Translations under genes and position numbers: made by a program | The notes under the pieces: generated by a model | Told to the model about the DNA's origin: nothing | Database searches by the model: none | Seen by the model: the letters and a program-made list of their open reading frames with translations, nothing else | NCBI RefSeq assembly: GCF_026339735.1 | Contig: NZ_JAPEQG010000001.1 | Location: 2,604,001 to 2,668,000, forward strand | Length of the DNA stretch: 64,000 nt | Source: Streptomyces sp. NBC_01669 | GTDB taxonomy: Bacteria; Actinomycetota; Actinomycetes; Streptomycetales; Streptomycetaceae | Direction of reading: 5' to 3' | In this document: one piece after another, positions 34,490 through 43,719 of the stretch | How positions within the stretch are numbered: position 1 is the first letter of the stretch | How the letters are laid out: the number at the start of each line of letters is the position of its first letter

Positions 34490-35377
34490 TTAGTGCTCGC
34501 GCGGCGCCGGCACCACCCGGTCCACCTCGGGGTGGACGACGAGCAGTTGACGCATGGCTGCCTCGGCACCCGCCGCGTCGCCGGTCGCGAGGGCGTCGAC
34601 GATCCGGACGTGGTGACCGAGGGACGCCTCGCCGGGGCGGTCACAGCCGGTGACCGGACCACCCGAGACCTGGAGGGCGGCGGAGACGATGCCGGAGAGA
34701 TGTTCGAGCATGCGGTTGCCGGCGGCCTGGATCAGCAGAGAATGGAACTCGGCATCGGCTCGCGAGTAAGTGATCACGTCGCCTTGCGCGAGCGCGTGCC
34801 CCATGATCTCGACCATGTCACCGAGCCGCTGCTGAATGTCCTCACGGCCGTGACCGGCGGCAAGGCGAGCGGCGAGCGGTTCGATCGTCCAGCGGAGCTC
34901 ACCCAGCTCACGACGCTGGTCGTCGCGCTGCGGGCCGAAGGCTCGCCATTCGATGATGTCGGGATCCAGCAGATTCCAGTCACTGACCGGACGGACCCGG
35001 GTACCCACATTGGGCCGGGCGCTGACCAGCCCCTTGGCCTCGAGAACGCGCAGAGACTCACGCACGACCGTGCGGGACACCTCGAAACGCTGGCCGATCT
35101 CCTCCGGCACGAGCGGGCGATCGGCGCCCAGATCACCGGAGACGATCATCTGACCGAGCTGCTGAACGAGCTGTCCGTGGAGGCCACGGCCGCGGCTGGC
35201 CGAACCCCGTCGGCTCGCCCGCCCCAGCTCTGCATCGGTGCCGTCCCACGAACGGATGGCGGCGCGCTCGCCGGCCGGCGCCTCCGTGTAGGGGTAGCGG
35301 TCGAGTTCACCCGAGCCGGCGAGGCCGGAATCAGCGGAGCGGGCGGCGGTCATCATGGTGTGCGCAAGGGTACTCAC
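34490..35377 (-). CDS. whiH: GntR-family sporulation regulator WhiH
   Basis: 295 residues. A variable N-terminal extension (1-68) precedes the GntR winged helix (QLGQMIVSGDLGADRPLVPE, then RFEVSRTVVRESLRVLEAKG beginning RFEVSRTVVR) and an FCD domain (ELRWTIEPLAARLAAGH, ADAEFHSLLIQAAGN, GHHVRIVDALATGD). The position beside hrdB and the length match WhiH, a regulator needed for sporulation septation in aerial hyphae. The start is GTG 35377, preceded by AAAGGA at 3-base spacing; downstream ATGs lack ribosome-binding sites. WhiH is known to bind its own promoter; the effector is unknown. The FCD histidines suggest a carboxylate-binding pocket. Confidence 0.9.
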   Translation of the reverse strand: MSTLAHTMMTAARSADSGLAGSGELDRYPYTEAPAGERAAIRSWDGTDAELGRASRRGSASRGRGLHGQLVQQLGQMIVSGDLGADRPLVPEEIGQRFEVSRTVVRESLRVLEAKGLVSARPNVGTRVRPVSDWNLLDPDIIEWRAFGPQRDDQRRELGELRWTIEPLAARLAAGHGREDIQQRLGDMVEIMGHALAQGDVITYSRADAEFHSLLIQAAGNRMLEHLSGIVSAALQVSGGPVTGCDRPGEASLGHHVRIVDALATGDAAGAEAAMRQLLVVHPEVDRVVPAPREH

Positions 35378-35537
35378 GCATCCTTTGTCGGCGCGGCTCG
35401 CCCGCCCCTTGAGGTCTTTGGTGAAAAGCACACGAAAGGGTGATCGGCGCCCACCCCCCAATTGACGCCTTATCTGCATAAAACGGGCACCCTCAAGGGA
35501 CTTCAAGGTCTCATGACCAGGTGGCCGCGTTCCGTGA

Positions 35538-37364
35538 TCACCAACGGACCCTGCCGCGAAGGCTGGTGAACACATACGCACAGATGAGGACCGAGAGCGA
35601 CAACGACAGCGCCGCCCCCACGGGGTGCGCGACCACGCGCACCCCCGCCATCACCCAGGAATCCATCCCGTCCGGCCACTGCACCCAAGCCAGTTCGCGG
35701 AGCCTGCCGGGGAGCCCCAGTACCGAATGGCTGGCCGGCCCCGACAGCACCCTCCGGACGAGCGGAACGACGAGCACGGGCACAGCGAGCACCGCGGCGA
35801 CTCCGGCGGCTGTCACCCGGAAGATTCCGGCGGCCAGCAGACCCGCCCAGGCGCAACCCACGTTCAGGCCCGCCCAACTCGCTGCGAGAAAAGCCGCATT
35901 CGACGGAAAGCCGACCAAGTCGCCTCCGTACACAAGACGGAGTGCCTCGGCGGAGGCCGCCGCAACGATCAGAGCGAGGAGCAGCGCGACGCCCGCGGAG
36001 ACCGCCAGCTTGGCCATGAGCAGACCGAGCCGGCGGGGGACGGTGCCCCGGCCCGCCGCAAGCGCGGGATAGCGGAACTCGTCGCCGAAGGAGAGCGCGC
36101 CGAGCAGCCCGGCGCCGACAGCAGCAGGCGGCAGGGGCAGCACCGCGGGCCAGGCCGCAAGCACGTTCGGCAGCGGGGCATGGCCGGTGCGGGCGAGCAG
36201 GACGGAGAGCCCGACCGAGACGACCAGAACGGCCGCCATGATCAACGTTGTCGTCCTGACACCGAAGAGACGGCGCAGTTCGTAGCGGACCGGCCGGTGC
36301 GGGCCACGGGCCGGTCGTCGGCGGATCGACGGCACGTGTTCCGGACCCGGGACGGGCGATGCCGTTCGCGGCGCAGCTTCCGGCTCGGAGGCAGTCGGCT
36401 GCGGTTGCGCCGGTGCCGCGTCCGGGCCTGACGCGGGTGACGCCCGCCCCGGCGAGACAGCCTCCGCTTCGGGAGCGGTGGCCGTTGCGGGGCCGGTGTC
36501 GGCGATCTCGTCGGCGAGCTGATGAACGGGTACACCGTGACGGAATGCGGTGTCGCCGATCTCCGCGCACGTGCTGCCGTACACCGAGAGGCGGCTGCCC
36601 GCTTCGGTGACCACCTCGACGGAACGCCGGGCCACGCGCGCCTCACGGCTCACGACTGCGGCGAGCCGTGCGGCGTGCGGAGTCCGGACTACGACGCGGG
36701 GGCGCAGCCGGGTACGCGAGAAGTCGACGGCGTCCTGGTCGGAGACCAGCCGCCCGGCGTCGACAGTGACCACATGGTCGGCCGCGCGCGCCGCCTCCTT
36801 GGGGTCGCAGGTGGTGTAGAGGACCGTTCCTCCTTGCGCGGCATGGGCACGCAGGAACCCGTGCAACCAAGCGTTCTCGCGTGGCGAGAGCCCCTCTCCG
36901 GGATCGTCGAGGATCAGCGCATGGGGGTCTCCGAGCAGCGCCGACGCGAGACCCAGCCTGCGGTCCATGCCGAGCGAGAGCGCTCCGAGGCGCTGGTCGC
37001 CGAGCCCGGCGAGGCCGACGGCGTCGAGCAGCTCGTCGGCCCGGGAGGCGGGTACGCCCGCTGCGGCGCTGAGCATACGGAGCTGACCACGGACGGTGCG
37101 GACGGGATGGCCGGGTACGTCCCCGAGGAGCACTCCCACCTCACGGGCGGGATGCGGGATGCGGTGCAGTGGTCTGCCACGAAAGTAGGTGACACCGCGC
37201 CCCGACTCGATTTCGAGCATCAGACGGAGGGCTGTGGTCTTACCGGAACCGGGAGCGCCGAGGAGTGCCGTGACGCGGCCGGGTCCAGCTTCGAAGGTGA
37301 GGTCGTCCACGGCGGGCGGACGGCCGCGGTGGGGGGCGCTGGTGAGTCCGATGGCCTGAAGCAT
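35538..37364 (-). CDS. ABC transporter with fused ATPase and permease domains
   Basis: 608 residues in one chain. The ATPase domain (about 1-220) has Walker A LLGAPGSGKTTALRL, a divergent signature LSLGMDRRLGLA and Walker B ALILDDPGEGL. A Pro/Ala/Glu-rich linker covers about 280-360. The permease part (about 365-608) has six hydrophobic helices (LIMAAVLVVSVGLSVLL, LLLALIVAAASAEAL, GVAAVLAVPVLVVPLV). Such ATPase and permease halves are usually separate genes in this DrrAB/NatAB-like family. Start ATG 37364 follows GAGAGA. It lies 160 bases upstream of whiH on the same strand. Substrate unknown; export is likely, and a developmental role is only a guess from position. Confidence 0.82.
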   Translation of the reverse strand: MLQAIGLTSAPHRGRPPAVDDLTFEAGPGRVTALLGAPGSGKTTALRLMLEIESGRGVTYFRGRPLHRIPHPAREVGVLLGDVPGHPVRTVRGQLRMLSAAAGVPASRADELLDAVGLAGLGDQRLGALSLGMDRRLGLASALLGDPHALILDDPGEGLSPRENAWLHGFLRAHAAQGGTVLYTTCDPKEAARAADHVVTVDAGRLVSDQDAVDFSRTRLRPRVVVRTPHAARLAAVVSREARVARRSVEVVTEAGSRLSVYGSTCAEIGDTAFRHGVPVHQLADEIADTGPATATAPEAEAVSPGRASPASGPDAAPAQPQPTASEPEAAPRTASPVPGPEHVPSIRRRPARGPHRPVRYELRRLFGVRTTTLIMAAVLVVSVGLSVLLARTGHAPLPNVLAAWPAVLPLPPAAVGAGLLGALSFGDEFRYPALAAGRGTVPRRLGLLMAKLAVSAGVALLLALIVAAASAEALRLVYGGDLVGFPSNAAFLAASWAGLNVGCAWAGLLAAGIFRVTAAGVAAVLAVPVLVVPLVRRVLSGPASHSVLGLPGRLRELAWVQWPDGMDSWVMAGVRVVAHPVGAALSLSLSVLICAYVFTSLRGRVRW

Positions 37365-37476
37365 CGCTTCTCTCGCGGGAGGTGAGACCGCTCGGCGGCA
37401 GGGCGAATACCGCAGCACGATAACCCGGCATATCGGACTTTTAGTGCATCGTCGGTCCCGCGGGCGTTCCGCGAGA

Positions 37477-38241
37477 TCAGACTTCGGGCCTCAGCATCGG
37501 TGGATTGAGCACGGTGGCCGCGCCGGCCCGGAAGAGCTGGGCGGGTCGCCCGCCCTGGCGGGTGGTCGTTCCGCCGGCAGGCACCAGGAAACCGGGGGTG
37601 CCTGTCACCTTGCGATGGAAGTTCCGCGGATCCAGAACCACCCCCCAGACTGCTTCATACACCCGGCGCAGCTCTCCGACCGTGAACGCAGGCGGGCAGA
37701 AAGCGGTGGCCAGCGAGGAGTACTCGATCTTGGAACGTGCCCGCTCGACGCCGTCGGCGAGGATCTGAGCATGATCGAAGGCGAGCGGGGCGGGCTGCTC
37801 ACCCTCGCGGCCGAAACCGCCCTCCGGCCCGAGCAGATCCTCGACGGGCGCCCACCGAGCACTGTTCGCGTCGCCGCCCGCGCGGGGAGCGGGCAGGTCG
37901 GGGGCGAGCGCGAGGTGAGCGACGCTGACGACCCTCATCCGGGGGTCGCGCTTGGGGTCGCCGTAGGTGGCGAGCTGTTCGAGATGGGCACCGTTGCCGA
38001 CTGCCGGAGTCGCCGGGTCCTGCGCGCACAGTCCGGTCTCCTCGACGAGCTCACGCGCCGCAGCGGCTCCGAGGTCCTCATCGGCTCTCACGAAGCCACC
38101 GGGAAGTGCCCACCTGCCCTGGAACGGGGACTCGCCGCGGCGAACCACCAGCGCACAGAGCGCATGACGGCGCACGGTGAGCACAACCAGGTCGACGGTG
38201 ACAGCGAAGGGCGGGAAGGTCGACGGGTCGTAGGGCGGCAT
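37477..38241 (-). CDS. Nudix hydrolase-like regulator (NrtR type)
   Basis: 254 residues. The N-terminal Nudix domain carries the Nudix box within GGFVRADEDLGAAAARELVE (begins GGFVRADEDL) plus ETGL. The C-terminal part (about 150-245) is the winged-helix extension of NrtR, with YSSLATAFCPPAFTVGELRR (begins YSSLATAFCP) and DPRNFHRKV. NrtR proteins sense ADP-ribose and repress NAD-related genes; others in the family are simple hydrolases. No NAD biosynthetic gene is adjacent. Start ATG 38241; the longer open frame upstream includes the promoter. A palindrome sits directly in front of it. Confidence 0.83.
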   Translation of the reverse strand: MPPYDPSTFPPFAVTVDLVVLTVRRHALCALVVRRGESPFQGRWALPGGFVRADEDLGAAAARELVEETGLCAQDPATPAVGNGAHLEQLATYGDPKRDPRMRVVSVAHLALAPDLPAPRAGGDANSARWAPVEDLLGPEGGFGREGEQPAPLAFDHAQILADGVERARSKIEYSSLATAFCPPAFTVGELRRVYEAVWGVVLDPRNFHRKVTGTPGFLVPAGGTTTRQGGRPAQLFRAGAATVLNPPMLRPEV

Positions 38242-38248
38242 GCCGTGA

Positions 38249-38268
38249 TCATAGTCGTCTGCCTGACG
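38249..38268. promoter_or_regulatory. Palindrome in front of the Nudix/NrtR-like gene
   Basis: TCGTC-TGCCT-GACGA (plus strand) is centred about 18 bases upstream of the start codon, so a bound protein would block expression. Autoregulation by the NrtR-like product is a possibility. Confidence 0.4.
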
Positions 38269-38389
38269 ATAAACACTCCCTTCGTCATGATCTTCATCCA
38301 CCTCGGCCCCGGAAACTGGTCGGCTCGCCGCCCGCGCGATGGGAGTCGTCCTCCGGCACGCAACGGCAGCACCCCGCAGGCCGTTGCAT

Positions 38390-38416
38390 GCCGGTGCGCA
38401 GAAGCTGCGCACCGGC
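38390..38416 (-). terminator. Hairpin after the DUF4192 gene
   Basis: A perfect 12-bp stem (38390-38401 with 38405-38416) and 3-base loop lies about 120 bases beyond the DUF4192 stop on the minus strand. Between it and the gene is a perfect tandem 12-mer, GCTCTTTTCGCT twice (38431-38454). The rest of 38242-38537 contains no gene I can support. Confidence 0.55.
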
Positions 38417-38537
38417 GGCTCCCCCTCGTCGCTCTTTTCGCTGCTCTTTTCGCTCACGCTTTCCGTGCCTGCTCAACTCGATGCCCCGCGCCGCGCCCCC
38501 GTTCCCCTGACGGACACCGGGCGATCGGTATCCATGG

Positions 38538-39836
38538 TCATCGGCCGCCCCCGGTCCCACCGCGACCGTGGGCCCGCGACTCACGGGCACGGCGTCGCGC
38601 GACCGCCCTCGGCCGGGCCGGGCCGGGCTGCGTCTTGTTCCGCCTCACCGCCGGCGGGCGTGCTGTCCGGGGCCGGACGACTCGCTCGGCACGATGGTGA
38701 CCGCGCTCCTTCTGCTCGCCGCTCTCCCCGCGCAAGCAGCGGCGCAGAGCCTCCGGATCGAGTCCTTCGTTGCACGCCTGATGGAGCAGTTGAGCGAAGG
38801 TGTAGTCGGGGTCCACCCGGAGGGCGAGCCCCAGTGCGACCCGGGCGCCCGGTTCGTCGCCCGTCGACCAGGAGACCCAGCCGGTCAGGGTGAGCGGCGC
38901 AGCAGCGTGTTCCTCGTACGGTCCGACGCACCGGCGTGCGAGCGCCCGCCACAGCCGCAGGGCGGATTCCGCTTCGGGCCCTTCCATCCATTCCGCGGCC
39001 TTGTCCCGGGTCTCCCGGTCCTGGAGACCGAGGATCACCGCAGCGGCCTCGTCATTACTGATCAGCGAGTCGTCCTGACTGTCGGCTGCGGAGGGCGCGG
39101 CCGACGGCGCGTCCCGGAGGCGTTTCATCAGGACGCGCGCGAGCCCGAGGGTCTCGCGAGCCACTTCCTTGCGTCCCTCCTCATCGAGGATCCTCGGCAC
39201 CAGTGCAGCGCCGGCCAAGTCGAGGGCCTGCGGTTGCTCTGCCACGGCCGGGGTCTTCAGAGGCGCCAGTCTGGCTTCCATCTCCCTCAGAGATCCCCGG
39301 ACCTGAATGCCCGCGTAGGTGGCGGCGGCCGCCATCACCGAAGTGCCCGGCAGGGACAAACCGTTGCCTTCGCTCGGGCAACAGCGTGCGTCCGGACAGC
39401 AGTAGGACCAGTAGCGTCCGCCGGAGATGCAGAGCGCTTCGAGGACGGGTACATCGAGTGCCCCGCAGGCCGTGCGCAGACGCTGGGCCAGCGGCCGCAG
39501 CCGCTCCATCGTCTGGCCGGGGGTCTCTCCGTCGGCAGGATCCTGGCAGAGGAAGACGACGATCGCATCGGGGTGCTCACGGCGTCGCTCGCTCCCCTTG
39601 ACCAGGCACTCGGCGAGTTGCTCTGCGACGTGCGGCCATTCCTGCGGCGACTGCGGAATTCCGAGCCTGAGCCGCCCGCCGAAGCGGCCCCGGCCGCCGT
39701 GCAGAGCGACCATGACCACGCTGTCGTTCGGATAGAAGCCCATGAGATACGGAAGGGCATCGGCGAGTTCGGCGGGCCCGCGCAGAGTGATCTGCTGCTC
39801 GTCGGCCGGTCCGGTGGATTCGTGGTGCTTGTTCAT
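38538..39836 (-). CDS. DUF4192 family protein
   Basis: 432 residues. The DUF4192 hallmark is at the N-terminus ([20 protein letters not shown] beginning [10 protein letters not shown], then DSVVMVAL), followed by [21 protein letters not shown] and, later, [21 protein letters not shown] near the C-terminus, with a helical middle. A Cys-rich segment [14 protein letters not shown] lies near residue 150. The family is common in actinobacteria and has no known function. The tail is Arg/Pro-rich. Start ATG 39836. It is divergent from the RecQ-type helicase gene over a 110-base gap. Confidence 0.85.
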   Translation of the reverse strand: MNKHHESTGPADEQQITLRGPAELADALPYLMGFYPNDSVVMVALHGGRGRFGGRLRLGIPQSPQEWPHVAEQLAECLVKGSERRREHPDAIVVFLCQDPADGETPGQTMERLRPLAQRLRTACGALDVPVLEALCISGGRYWSYCCPDARCCPSEGNGLSLPGTSVMAAAATYAGIQVRGSLREMEARLAPLKTPAVAEQPQALDLAGAALVPRILDEEGRKEVARETLGLARVLMKRLRDAPSAAPSAADSQDDSLISNDEAAAVILGLQDRETRDKAAEWMEGPEAESALRLWRALARRCVGPYEEHAAAPLTLTGWVSWSTGDEPGARVALGLALRVDPDYTFAQLLHQACNEGLDPEALRRCLRGESGEQKERGHHRAERVVRPRTARPPAVRRNKTQPGPARPRAVARRRARESRAHGRGGTGGGR

Positions 39837-39946
39837 GGCATGACCGTCCCGCGGGCAGCAGAATTCCGCGACCCCCTGTGGATAAGTTGTCCACAGGGTC
39901 GCGGGGTCGTTCGCCGTTTGTCGTAGCCATCGGGTTGCATGGGGGC

Positions 39947-42118
39947 ATGACCAACGCAGACCGCGCAGAGCTCAGGGCTTCGGCCGATTCCGTACTGGCC
40001 CGACTCGTCGGGGACACCACCGGCACTGCCCGGCTGCGCGAGGACCAGTGGCGGGCCATCGAGGCGCTCGTCGCGGACAAGCGCAGAGCGCTTGTCGTCC
40101 AGCGGACCGGCTGGGGCAAGTCCGCCGTGTATTTCGTCGCGACCTCGCTCCTGCGGGCGGGGGGCAGCGGCCCGACAGTGATCGTCTCTCCACTGCTCGC
40201 GCTGATGCGCAACCAGGTCACGGCCGCGGCCAGGGCCGGCATCACCGCCCGCACGATCAACTCGTCCAATACCGAGGAGTGGGACACCGTCCAGGCCGAG
40301 GTGGCAGCGGGCGAGGTGGATGTGCTGCTGGTCAGCCCCGAGAGGCTCAACAATCCCGACTTCCGGGACCAGGTCCTGCCCCGCCTCGCCGCCGCCACCG
40401 GGCTGCTCGTGGTCGACGAGGCACACTGCATCTCCGACTGGGGCCACGACTTCCGGCCCGACTACCGACGGCTGCGGACCATGCTCGCCGATCTGCCCGC
40501 AGGGGTGCCCGTGCTCGCGACGACCGCCACCGCGAACGCGCGGGTGACGGCGGATGTCGCGGAGCAGCTCGGCACCGGGGCGGGTACGGACGCGCTGGTG
40601 CTGCGTGGGCCGCTGGACCGCGAGAGTCTCAGCCTCGGCGTACTGCAACTACCGAACGCCGCGCACCGGCTGGCCTGGCTGGGCGATCACCTCAAGGAGC
40701 TGCCCGGCTCGGGGATCATCTACACGCTCACAGTGGCGGCCGCCGAGGAGATCACAGCGTATCTGCGCCAGTGCGGACACACCGTCGCGTCCTACACGGG
40801 CCGCACCGAGAACGCCGACCGGCAGCAGGCGGAGGACGACCTCCTGGCCAACCGGGTCAAGGCTCTCGTCGCAACGTCCGCGCTCGGTATGGGATTCGAC
40901 AAGCCCGACCTCGGCTTTGTCGTGCACCTCGGCTCTCCCTCCTCCCCCATCGCCTACTACCAACAGGTGGGCCGCGCGGGCCGAGGCGTCGAGCACGCCG
41001 AGGTACTGCTGCTCCCGGGCAAGGAGGACGAGGCGATCTGGCAGTACTTCACCTCGGTCGCCTTCCCTCCGGAGGAACAGGTCCGGCGCACGATCGATGC
41101 GCTCGCCCAGGCCGGCCGACCGCTCTCGCTGCCCGCTCTGGAACCGCTGGTCGACCTTCGGCGCACACGGCTGGAGACCATGCTGAAGGTGCTCGACGTC
41201 GATGGCGCGGTCAAGCGGGTGAAGGGTGGCTGGACCGCCACGGGAGAGCCCTGGGTCTACGACTCCGAGCGGTATGCCTGGGTGGCACGCCAGCGCTCGG
41301 CCGAGCAGCAGGCGATGCGCGACTATGCGACGACGACCGGCTGCCGGATGGAATTCCTGCGTCGCCAGCTGGACGACGAGGAAGCGACGGCATGCGGACG
41401 CTGTGACAACTGCGCGGGGGCACGCTTCGACGACCAGGTGTCGACGGCCGCCCTGGACACCGCACGGGGCGAGCTCGGCAGGCCCGGTGTCGAAGTGGAA
41501 CCCCGCAAGATGTGGCCGACCGGTCTCGCGGCGGTGGGCGTCGATCTCAAGGGCCGTATCCCGGCGGGAGAACTCTCCTTCTCCGGACGGGCGCTCGGCC
41601 GTCTCTCCGACATCGGCTGGGGCAACCGGCTGCGCCCGATGCTGGCTTCGCCCACACCTGACGCACCGGTTCCGGACGATGTGGCGAACGCGGTGGTGAC
41701 GGTGCTGGCCGACTGGGCCAAGGGACCCGGGGGCTGGGCGTCCGGCGCAGCCGATGCCGTACCGCGGCCGGTGGGGGTCGTCGCGGTCGCCTCGCACAGC
41801 AGGCCACAGCTGATCCAGTCGCTCGCCAGCCGGATCGCCGAGGTCGGCCGGATGCCGCTGCTCGGCAGCGTCGGCTATGCCCCCGGGGCCGACGGGGTAC
41901 GGATGTCGCAGACCAACAGCGCGCAGCGGGTGCGTGCTCTGCATGAGGCGCTCGTCGTGGAACCGGAACTGGCAGAGGCGTTGGCGTCGGCAGGGGGGCC
42001 GGTGCTGCTCGTGGACGATCTCTCGGACACCGGCTGGACGCTCGCCGTGGCAGCGCGGCTGTTGCGCAGGGCCGGTGCGGAGGGGGTGTTTCCGCTGGTC
42101 CTCGCCGTTCAGGCGTGA
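39947..42118 (+). CDS. RecQ-family ATP-dependent DNA helicase with C-terminal PRTase-like domain
   Basis: 723 residues. RecQ core: motif 0 and Walker [14 protein letters not shown] and [11 protein letters not shown], the DEAH-box [19 protein letters not shown], helicase C motifs [14 protein letters not shown] and [11 protein letters not shown], then the RecQ zinc domain with a Cys at [11 protein letters not shown] and CGRCDNC. From about 615 the sequence turns into a phosphoribosyltransferase-like fold ending with [13 protein letters not shown], the PRPP-binding signature, and [15 protein letters not shown]. RecQ helicases unwind forks and recombination intermediates; the PRTase-like part is not in E. 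coli RecQ. ATG 39947 is the best start, though the ribosome-binding site is weak. Confidence 0.88.
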   Translation: MTNADRAELRASADSVLARLVGDTTGTARLREDQWRAIEALVADKRRALVVQRTGWGKSAVYFVATSLLRAGGSGPTVIVSPLLALMRNQVTAAARAGITARTINSSNTEEWDTVQAEVAAGEVDVLLVSPERLNNPDFRDQVLPRLAAATGLLVVDEAHCISDWGHDFRPDYRRLRTMLADLPAGVPVLATTATANARVTADVAEQLGTGAGTDALVLRGPLDRESLSLGVLQLPNAAHRLAWLGDHLKELPGSGIIYTLTVAAAEEITAYLRQCGHTVASYTGRTENADRQQAEDDLLANRVKALVATSALGMGFDKPDLGFVVHLGSPSSPIAYYQQVGRAGRGVEHAEVLLLPGKEDEAIWQYFTSVAFPPEEQVRRTIDALAQAGRPLSLPALEPLVDLRRTRLETMLKVLDVDGAVKRVKGGWTATGEPWVYDSERYAWVARQRSAEQQAMRDYATTTGCRMEFLRRQLDDEEATACGRCDNCAGARFDDQVSTAALDTARGELGRPGVEVEPRKMWPTGLAAVGVDLKGRIPAGELSFSGRALGRLSDIGWGNRLRPMLASPTPDAPVPDDVANAVVTVLADWAKGPGGWASGAADAVPRPVGVVAVASHSRPQLIQSLASRIAEVGRMPLLGSVGYAPGADGVRMSQTNSAQRVRALHEALVVEPELAEALASAGGPVLLVDDLSDTGWTLAVAARLLRRAGAEGVFPLVLAVQA

Positions 42119-42333
42119 CAGGGGCGTCACCCGTCCGCGGTTTGGGCAGGGATATCCGTGTCATTCCCGCCGATTTCCGTCAGCCGCACCAATTGCTCGT
42201 TGCCGCCTGCCGATACGCCAGGAAGAATTGAACTCGCTCCCCGCACGGTCCTTTCGCGGCCCGGAAGGGCTGTGCCGCGGTGCGCCCCACCCAACCCTGC
42301 CCGCACCGTGGGCGCGTATGCGAAGGGAGGATC

Positions 42334-42972
42334 GTGACCTTCGGATTCGCTCCGTCCGCAGCCACTTCGATGTCGGCGTCCTCGGTGTCCGCCGACTCCG
42401 CCAACCGCCTTGCCAGAATGCTCGAACCGGCCGAGTGGGCCGCTGCGGGCATACCGTTGCTGCGCAGCCCGCGCGAGGTGGTCAGCGGCCTGCATACCCG
42501 GCACCGACCGACCCCGGAGACCGCTGTCGTCGCCGTACTCGACCATGAGGAACGCCTCACGGCCAGCGCCTCGTTCGCCCGTCGCTCCGTCTCCGCGGAC
42601 GGCTGGGAGTTCCGGAACGCACTGCTGGCGCATTTGCGCCGGGTCATCCCGCACGATCTGCGCCGCCGCACACCCGTCCGCACTGCGGTACTGCTCTACT
42701 GCCGCGAGGGCGACGAGCGGTGGACGGAGGAGGACGGGGCGTGGATGTGGGGTCTGCGGGATGCCTGCACGCTGCACGGCCTGCGGTGCGGCGCGTACAT
42801 CACGCTGACGCGTGGCGGGTGGCAGGTGCTGGGCGAGGGCCGGGGCGGCCGTCGGCCCAACTCCATATCGCCGCCCGCGGCTCTCGCCGACACGGTTGCC
42901 GAGCATGATCCGTTCCCGCTGCGCACCGGCGGCGGCGCGGCAGAGGCACTGCGACGCACCGCGGCCCGCTGA
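42334..42972 (+). CDS. Conserved-looking hypothetical protein
   Basis: 212 residues, start GTG 42334 three bases after GGGAGG. No domain recognised. The sequence has a Ser-rich N-terminus, then a compact body with ETAVVAVLDHEERLTASASF, RTAVLLYCREGDERWTEEDG (begins RTAVLLYCRE), WMWGLRDACTLHGLRCGAYI (begins WMWGLRDACT) and a Gly/Arg-rich end. The alternation of strands and helices with a WGLRDACTLHGL helix suggests a soluble alpha/beta fold. It follows recQ on the same strand by 215 bases and is convergent with the next gene. Codon use matches the neighbours. Confidence 0.7.
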   Translation: MTFGFAPSAATSMSASSVSADSANRLARMLEPAEWAAAGIPLLRSPREVVSGLHTRHRPTPETAVVAVLDHEERLTASASFARRSVSADGWEFRNALLAHLRRVIPHDLRRRTPVRTAVLLYCREGDERWTEEDGAWMWGLRDACTLHGLRCGAYITLTRGGWQVLGEGRGGRRPNSISPPAALADTVAEHDPFPLRTGGGAAEALRRTAAR

Positions 42973-43038
42973 CCCGGGTCGTGGGCCCGGCCGCCCTGTC
43001 GGGCAGCCGGGTCACCACGGCCGTGCGCGTCGTTCGGC

Positions 43039-43659
43039 TCAGACGCCGACGCCGAGTACGGCGTTGACCCGCTGCGGGTCACCGCAGACGACCAGTAGTG
43101 CTCCGGCACGCTCCCTCGCGAGAGGCAGCGCACGGGCGGTGGCGTCATCGACGCCACCGTTGACCGCGACGATCACCACGGGGCGGGCCTTCACCCGGTC
43201 CGCAGCCACGGCATCGGCGAAGAAGACGTCGTCGCCCGCATCGTGCTGGGCCCAGTAGGCGGCTTCTCCGAAGGAGAGTTCGTGCACCGCCCACGGGTGC
43301 TGCTCACCGGTGGTGAGCACCAGGATGTCGCCCGGTGCGCGTCCGGAGTCGAGCAGCAGATCGACAGCCTCGTCGGCGGCGTCGAGCGCACTGCCGGCCG
43401 AGGCCGGGATCAGCTGGAACTGCGGCGCGGAACGAGTCTTCGACCGGGCAGCCTGGGGCTGACCGGAGGTGGAGTGCGGGCGCTGCGCCGGGGGCGCGGG
43501 CCTCGCGGGGCCGGGACCCGGACGACCGGGGCGCGGCGTGGCCGCGGAACGCGGGCCGGGTACGGGACGGGGGGTCGGCGCGGTGCGGCCTGCGGCCGGA
43601 TTGACGCGGGGACCCTGGGCGCTCTCGTGAATCTGAGGCTCCTCGGGGATGAGAGGCAT
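43039..43659 (-). CDS. Orphan helicase-C-like domain protein with Pro-rich N-terminus
   Basis: 206 residues. Residues 1-75 are a low-complexity Pro/Arg/Gly-rich stretch. The rest (GDILVLTTGEQHPWAVHEL, AYWAQHDAGDDVFFADAV, RPVVIVAVNGG, RERAGALLVVCGDPQ) resembles the last domain of UvrD/RecD-like superfamily 1 helicases, where a 'FKGLERPVVVLA...LSRARDLLVVCGDP' pattern is found. No Walker A or helicase motifs I-III exist, so it cannot be an active helicase. It lies next to rnhB on the same strand, 61 bases downstream. The homology is my reading and is weak; function unknown. Confidence 0.6.
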   Translation of the reverse strand: MPLIPEEPQIHESAQGPRVNPAAGRTAPTPRPVPGPRSAATPRPGRPGPGPARPAPPAQRPHSTSGQPQAARSKTRSAPQFQLIPASAGSALDAADEAVDLLLDSGRAPGDILVLTTGEQHPWAVHELSFGEAAYWAQHDAGDDVFFADAVAADRVKARPVVIVAVNGGVDDATARALPLARERAGALLVVCGDPQRVNAVLGVGV

Positions 43660-43719
43660 GGGTGGTTGTCTATCAAACGCCGGCGCAGAGGGCGTCGGCG
43701 GGTGGGCACAAATGCGCGA

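Noticed and set aside
38431..38454. Perfect tandem 12-mer
   Set aside because: Only two copies in a non-coding gap. No CRISPR-like or origin-like context; likely replication slippage.
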